Source: an uncultured Eubacterium sp.
Lineage (GTDB): Bacteria > Bacillota > Clostridia > Peptostreptococcales > Anaerovoracaceae
DNA length: 10,007 bases
NCBI GenBank assembly: GCA_937966095.1
Contig: CALCKF010000035.1
Coordinates: 1-10,007 of the forward strand
Direction: 5' to 3'
How positions within the stretch are numbered: the first letter of the stretch is position 1; each line of letters begins with the position of its first letter. The notes beneath the pieces were generated by a model. That model ran no database searches. It worked only from the letters and a program-made list of their open reading frames with translations, and was not told where the DNA came from. A program made the translations under genes and the position numbers. Positions 6,085 through 10,007 of this stretch are shown here, piece by piece.

Positions 6085-7818
6085 ATGTTGAAGACTTTAA
6101 TGAAAAGTATAAGAGAATATAAAAAAGCATCTATCCTTACGCCTGTATATGTGGCGGCGGAAGTTGTGCTTGAGTGCCTTCTGCCGTTTGTAATGGCGGC
6201 ATTGATAGATGAAATGGGAGCATCCATGGAGCCTATAGTAAAATATGGTGTTATATTGATAATAATGGCTGTATTTTCTTTGGTATTCGGTGCTCTTTCC
6301 GGGAAATATGCCGCTACTGCAGCATGTGGTTTCGCACGCAATCTGAGGCAGGATCTCTATTTCAGGATACAGGACTTTGCATTTGCGGATATAGATAAAT
6401 TTTCCGCGTCATCACTTGTTACCAGGATGACTACGGATGTGACCAATATACAGAATGCATATCAGATGATAATAAGGGTAGCGGTCAGGACTCCGCTGAT
6501 GATCATTTTTTCTGTTGCGATGAGCATGACTATAAATGTACATATGTCACTCATATTCATAGTAATGTTTCCTGTACTGGGTGTGGTGCTTCTCGGAATA
6601 GCGATGTATGTATATCCTATATTCAAGAGAATATTCAAAAAATATGATGCCATGAACAATTCTGTACAGGAGAATGTTTCAGGTATAAGAGTGGTAAAGT
6701 CATTTGTCCGTGAGGAATACGAAACAGAACGTTTCAGGGATGTGTCCGAAGAAGTGAGACGTGATTTTACGAGAGCTGAGAAGATACTGGCGCTCAATAA
6801 CCCGTTCATGATATTTTGCATATATGTTGCAATGCTTCTCGTAAGCTATTTCGGAGCAAATATAATCATTGATTCAGCAGGTTCAGAGCTTACTACAGGA
6901 GAGCTTTCCTCTCTCATAAGCTATGGTATACAGATACTTGCGTCTATGATGATGCTTTCAATGGTTTTCGTATTGACGTCTATGGCGACGGAATCTGCCG
7001 GACGTGTGGTAGAAGTGCTGAAACACAAAAGTGTCCTTGAAAAGAATGAGGACGGAGAGATGAATGTGCCTGACGGAAGCGTTTCTTTCAGAAACGTATC
7101 ATTCAGATATTCAGAAAACAGCAGAAAAAACGCTCTCGAAAATATAAATCTCGATATAAAGGAAGGAGAAACTATAGGTATAATAGGAGGCACCGGATCA
7201 GGTAAAACAACGCTGATACAGATGATATCAAGACTTTATGACGCATCAGAAGGGGAAGTACTTGTAGGCGGGAAAAATGTGAAAGAATACAACCTCACGG
7301 CTCTTAGAAACCAAGTGGCTGTTGTACTGCAGAAAAACGTCTTGTTTGCAGGCACCATAAAGGATAATTTAAGATGGGGAGATAAAAACGCATCAGATGA
7401 GGAAATGGTACGTGTATGCAGGCTTGCTCAGGCTGATGATTTCATACAGCAGTTTCCGGACGGATACGATACATATATAGAGCAGGGAGGTACGAATGTC
7501 TCAGGAGGTCAGAAACAGCGGCTGTGTATAGCAAGAGCTCTGCTTAAGCATCCTAAGATACTTATACTTGATGACTCTACTTCAGCTGTGGATACGAAGA
7601 CAGACGCACTTATCAGAAGGGCAATGATGAAAGAAATACCTGAGACTACGAAAATCATTATTGCCCAGAGAATATCTTCAGTGCAGGATGCCGACAGAAT
7701 AATCGTAATGGAAGGCGGAGAGATCGCTGAAGAGGGGACACATGATGATCTGATAGCGAAAAACGGGATATACAGACAGGTATATGATTCACAGAACAGG
7801 AACAGGGGTGATGAGTAA
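6085..7818 (+). CDS. ABC exporter half-transporter, degenerate-site subunit
   Basis: The 577-residue protein has six membrane helices (about residues 15-300) followed by an ATPase domain. Visible motifs are Walker A GGTGSGKT (368-375), Q-loop Gln416, signature VSGGQ (472-476) and Walker B ILILDD (492-497). The catalytic glutamate is replaced by Asp497 and the switch histidine by Gln528 (IIAQRIS). Both changes are typical of the degenerate-site subunit of heterodimeric multidrug-type exporters such as TM287/288, BmrCD and LmrCD. Its intact signature would complete the active site of the partner encoded next. The start is taken as ATG at 6085, with GGGAGGG 14 nt upstream, a long spacing; the in-frame TTG at 6058 lies before that ribosome binding site. 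The operon diverges from the LysR gene. Export of drugs, lipids or bile compounds is possible; the substrate is unknown. Confidence 0.93.
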   Translation: MLKTLMKSIREYKKASILTPVYVAAEVVLECLLPFVMAALIDEMGASMEPIVKYGVILIIMAVFSLVFGALSGKYAATAACGFARNLRQDLYFRIQDFAFADIDKFSASSLVTRMTTDVTNIQNAYQMIIRVAVRTPLMIIFSVAMSMTINVHMSLIFIVMFPVLGVVLLGIAMYVYPIFKRIFKKYDAMNNSVQENVSGIRVVKSFVREEYETERFRDVSEEVRRDFTRAEKILALNNPFMIFCIYVAMLLVSYFGANIIIDSAGSELTTGELSSLISYGIQILASMMMLSMVFVLTSMATESAGRVVEVLKHKSVLEKNEDGEMNVPDGSVSFRNVSFRYSENSRKNALENINLDIKEGETIGIIGGTGSGKTTLIQMISRLYDASEGEVLVGGKNVKEYNLTALRNQVAVVLQKNVLFAGTIKDNLRWGDKNASDEEMVRVCRLAQADDFIQQFPDGYDTYIEQGGTNVSGGQKQRLCIARALLKHPKILILDDSTSAVDTKTDALIRRAMMKEIPETTKIIIAQRISSVQDADRIIVMEGGEIAEEGTHDDLIAKNGIYRQVYDSQNRNRGDE

Positions 7819-9723
7819 ATGGATAAAAGATCTTCACAACACAATAAAAAAACTTTCCCGAGACTGATGGCATATCTGTTCGGGTATTATAAATTCCGAC
7901 TGACAGCAGTAGCAGTATGCATAATAATAAGTTCATTTGCATCAGTGATTGCGACGGTTTTCCTGCAGAGACTCATAGATGAATGTATAACACCGGGGAT
8001 ATATAACGGCATGGATGCGGTATGGGAAAAGCTGATCACAATACTTACTACTATGGCGGCGGTCTATATCCTTGGAGTCATTGCTTCTTTCCTTTATACA
8101 AGGATAATGGCAACCGTCACACAGGGGACATTGAAACATATGAGAAACGATATGTTTTCAAATATGCAGACACTGCCGATAAGATATTTTGACACACATT
8201 TCCATGGGGATATCATGAGTACATATACGAACGATACCGATGCTGTACGTCAGCTGATAGGTCAGAGCATGCCGCTGCTGCTGCAGTCTGTACTCACTGT
8301 CCTGTCCATGTTCGTCATGATGCTTTATTACAGTATATGGCTTACTTTATGTGTATGTGTCTTCATGGTAGTGATGCTGCTGCTGACAAGGAAGATAGGC
8401 GGTGCAAGTTCCAGGTATATGATAGAGCAGCAGAATTCCATAGCCAGAGAGGAAGGCTTTATAGAAGAAATGATGAGCGGGCAGAAAGTGGTGCAGGTTT
8501 TCTGCCATGAAGAGGAAAGCAAAAAGGATTTCGTAAAATATAATGATCAGCTGTTTTCAGACAGTGAAAAAGCGTTCCAGTTCGGAAATATACTGATGCC
8601 TATACTGAATAATGTCGGAAATATTATGTATGTATTGCTGGCAGTGGCCGGAGGACTGCTGCTGTGCTTTGATATAGGTAATGTTTCCCTGGCAGGTATG
8701 GGTACGGTAACTGCTGGAATAATCATTTCTTTTCTAGGAATGGCAAGGCAGCTTTCTCAGACTATAGGCCAGGCCTCCATGCAGGTATCTCTTATAGCTA
8801 TGGGAATCGCCGGAGCAGGACGTGTTTTCAGGCTTATGGATGAAAAACCTGAAGAAGATGAGGGCGATACGACGCTTGTCAATGTAATAGAAAATGACAA
8901 CGGTGATATTGAAGAAGCGAAGGAATACACGGGGAAGTGGGCCTGGAAGCATCATAACATAGCAGACGGAGGTATAGAATATGTCAGACTTACAGGTGAT
9001 ATAAGATTTGATCATGTGGATTTCGGGTATGAGGCTGGAAAGACTGTTTTAAAAGATATATCTCTTTATGCAAAGCCGGGTCAGAAGATCGCTTTTGTGG
9101 GAGCTACAGGTGCAGGAAAAACAACTATAACTAATCTTATAAACAGGTTTTATGATATCACTGACGGAGAGATACTGTATGACGGTATAGATATATCCAG
9201 GATAAAGAAACCGGATCTTAGAAGATCTCTTGGTATAGTGCTGCAGGATGTCAATCTTTTTACAGGGACAGTAATGGATAATATACGTTACGGCAGGCTG
9301 GACGCTACCGATGATGATTGTATAAAAGCTGCAAAACTGGCAAATGCGGATGGTTTCATACAGAGATTGCCTATGGGGTATGATACAGTACTGAGCGGAA
9401 ACGGAAGCAGTCTGTCTCAGGGACAGCGCCAGCTGATATCGATAGCCCGTGCAGCCGTTGCTGATCCGCCTGTGATGATACTTGATGAGGCGACATCATC
9501 TATAGATACCAGGACAGAGGCTCTTGTACAGAAAGGTATGGATAATCTCATGGAGGGCAGGACGGTGTTCGTTATCGCCCATCGTCTGTCAACTATAAAG
9601 AACAGTGATGCTATAATGGTGCTGGATCATGGGCGCATAATAGAAAGAGGAAGCCACGAAGAGCTTATACAGAAGAATGGAGTATACTATCAGCTGTATA
9701 CAGGAGCATTCGAACTGGAATAG
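7819..9723 (+). CDS. ABC exporter half-transporter, catalytic-site subunit
   Basis: The 634-residue partner starts directly at the stop of the first subunit (TAAATGG), so the two are translationally coupled; AGGGGTG just upstream is a fair ribosome binding site. Six membrane helices lie between about 27 and 310. The ATPase domain has Walker A GATGAGKT (428-435), Q-loop Gln476, Walker B VMILDE (552-557) with catalytic Glu557, and switch His588, all canonical. Its signature is LSQGQ (532-536) rather than LSGGQ. In a head-to-tail dimer this altered signature would face the degenerate Walker B of the first subunit, so both defects fall in one ATP site. An acidic stretch of about 50 residues (343-390, including KWAWKHH) separates the membrane and ATPase domains, making the protein longer than usual. 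I recall this linker as common in clostridial members. A heterodimeric exporter is secure; the substrate is unknown. Confidence 0.93.
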   Translation: MDKRSSQHNKKTFPRLMAYLFGYYKFRLTAVAVCIIISSFASVIATVFLQRLIDECITPGIYNGMDAVWEKLITILTTMAAVYILGVIASFLYTRIMATVTQGTLKHMRNDMFSNMQTLPIRYFDTHFHGDIMSTYTNDTDAVRQLIGQSMPLLLQSVLTVLSMFVMMLYYSIWLTLCVCVFMVVMLLLTRKIGGASSRYMIEQQNSIAREEGFIEEMMSGQKVVQVFCHEEESKKDFVKYNDQLFSDSEKAFQFGNILMPILNNVGNIMYVLLAVAGGLLLCFDIGNVSLAGMGTVTAGIIISFLGMARQLSQTIGQASMQVSLIAMGIAGAGRVFRLMDEKPEEDEGDTTLVNVIENDNGDIEEAKEYTGKWAWKHHNIADGGIEYVRLTGDIRFDHVDFGYEAGKTVLKDISLYAKPGQKIAFVGATGAGKTTITNLINRFYDITDGEILYDGIDISRIKKPDLRRSLGIVLQDVNLFTGTVMDNIRYGRLDATDDDCIKAAKLANADGFIQRLPMGYDTVLSGNGSSLSQGQRQLISIARAAVADPPVMILDEATSSIDTRTEALVQKGMDNLMEGRTVFVIAHRLSTIKNSDAIMVLDHGRIIERGSHEELIQKNGVYYQLYTGAFELE

Positions 9724-9736
9724 TTTTTATCGGTCC

Positions 9737-9765
9737 TTGACATTAGTCAAAAAAAAGATTAGAAT
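9737..9765 (+). promoter_or_regulatory. Near-consensus promoter of the second marR gene
   Basis: A perfect TTGACA (9737-9742) is followed after 17 bp by TAGAAT (9760-9765, 5 of 6). Transcription would start near 9772, about 42 nt before the ATG. The -10 lies inside the first of two tandem palindromes, and the start point falls between them, so bound repressor would shut it off. This is the strongest promoter match in the window. The -35 is also part of a small inverted repeat, TTGAC-ATTA-GTCAA (9737-9750). Confidence 0.75.
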
Positions 9766-9794
9766 TCTAATTGTTAGAATTCTAATCTTTTTTT
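9750..9794 (+). terminator. Strong hairpin terminator after the ABC operon
   Basis: A perfect 21-bp stem (9750-9770 with 9774-9794) closes a 3-nt TTG loop; the right arm ends in CTTTTTTT. It would stop transcription coming from the ABC genes. RNA started at the overlapping promoter lacks the left arm, so it escapes this terminator. Confidence 0.8.
9758..9786. promoter_or_regulatory. Tandem palindromes, probable operator of the second MarR
   Basis: The 12-bp palindrome TTAGAATTCTAA occurs twice, at 9759-9770 and 9774-9785, 15 bp from start to start. The first covers the -10 box and the second the bases just after the start point. The symmetry and position fit an autorepressing MarR dimer, though it is also what makes the terminator stem, so part of the symmetry may serve termination only. 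Confidence 0.6.
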
Positions 9795-9813
9795 GTGCCG
9801 AAAGGAGTATTAA

Positions 9814-9993
9814 ATGGAACATTCACTGCATTATCTGCTCATGGCAAGCCATTCTGCACTTCAGAAAAAGCTGTTCAAATCTCTGAGAGACACTGATCTG
9901 ACTCTGGGACAGCCTAAAATAATAGATTACCTTAAGGAGCATGACGGAGCAGGGCAAAATGACATACCATTATTATGGCGACAAAAATGCTGA
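9814..9993 (+). CDS. MarR-family regulator, truncated N-terminal fragment (59 aa)
   Basis: The ATG at 9814 follows AAAGGAG (9801-9807) by 6 nt and a near-consensus promoter. Residues 1-50 (MEHSLHYLLMASHS...LTLGQPKIIDYLKEHDGAGQND) look like the first dimerisation helix and the start of the winged helix-turn-helix of a MarR protein, of the type often encoded beside heterodimeric ABC exporters. The frame then reads IPLLWRQKC and stops at TGA (9991-9993). The recognition helix, the wing and the C-terminal dimer helices, some 85-90 residues, are missing, so the product could not work as a normal regulator. Homology to the family seems to end near 9960-9966. A shift to either other frame does not restore a MarR-like sequence in the remaining bases. 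A natural truncation, a recombination join or an assembly chimera close to the window end are all possible. Confidence 0.7.
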   Translation: MEHSLHYLLMASHSALQKKLFKSLRDTDLTLGQPKIIDYLKEHDGAGQNDIPLLWRQKC

Positions 9994-10007
9994 TATTGTT
10001 CTTATCC
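9941..10007 (+). CDS. Possible start or fragment of another reading frame at the window edge
   Basis: In the +1 frame relative to the truncated marR, codons from 9941 read MTEQGKMTYHYYGDKNADIV and run open to the window end. The YYG-x3-A-D-x-V-hydrophobic pattern resembles by eye the stretch before the AMGSV block of pyruvate:ferredoxin oxidoreductases. With only 22 codons this could be chance. No ribosome binding site precedes either ATG (9941 or 9959), so if coding it is more likely the inside of a gene joined here than a true start. Confidence 0.18.
   Translation, partial: MTEQGKMTYHYYGDKNADIVLI

Noticed and set aside
9677..9886. 69-codon open frame running from inside the second ABC gene through the terminator
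   Set aside because: It overlaps the ABC 3' end in another frame, reads through the poly-A and poly-T arms of the hairpin as lysine and phenylalanine runs, and overlaps the better supported marR start at 9814.

Overview
The window reads as chromosomal DNA from an AT-leaning, low-GC Gram-positive anaerobe, most likely a gut Clostridia-type Firmicute. The reasons are strong AAAGGAG/AGGAGG ribosome binding sites before nearly every gene, heavy use of ATA and AGA/AGG codons, a cytidylate-kinase-like protein, a heterodimeric ABC exporter of the clostridial type, and a bile salt hydrolase. The genus cannot be told from the sequence alone. No rRNA, tRNA, CRISPR array, transposase or phage gene was seen.

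Layout. (a) 1-323: the 3' end of a cytidylate kinase-like gene with a strong hairpin terminator. (b) 330-2588: a divergent pair, an MFS transporter with a C-terminal CBS-domain pair on the minus strand and a MarR-family regulator on the plus strand. Between them lie a perfect 38-bp palindrome and a second imperfect copy of its core, placed over the two promoters. (c) 2652-4989: a plus-strand run that may continue from marR, with a NimA-like flavin-binding protein, a 67-residue unknown protein, a membrane protein with a CxxC/CxxC zinc-ribbon-like loop, and a bile salt hydrolase whose start overlaps the gene before it by 23 bp. (d) 5000-5887: a convergent LysR-family regulator; its stop codon and that of the hydrolase pair with each other inside one small hairpin. 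(e) 6085-9723: two ABC exporter half-transporters, stop to start, forming a heterodimer with one degenerate ATP site. (f) 9737-9993: a compact element that is at once a 21-bp-stem terminator, a near-consensus promoter and two tandem palindromes, followed by a second MarR-family gene that stops after 59 codons, well short of family length.

How the parts fit. The window looks like a chemical-stress and bile-response neighbourhood: two efflux systems (MFS-CBS and ABC heterodimer), each next to a probable regulator, plus a flavoprotein and a bile-acid deconjugating enzyme. That functional link is inference from context. I found no clear evidence of a wholly new system. The most unusual points are the MFS-CBS fusion with its very long palindromic operator, the promoter embedded in a terminator at 9737-9794, similar ATTAGA/TCTAAT half-sites in front of both the ABC operon and the second marR, and the abrupt end of that marR, which may mark a real breakpoint or an assembly join close to the window edge.
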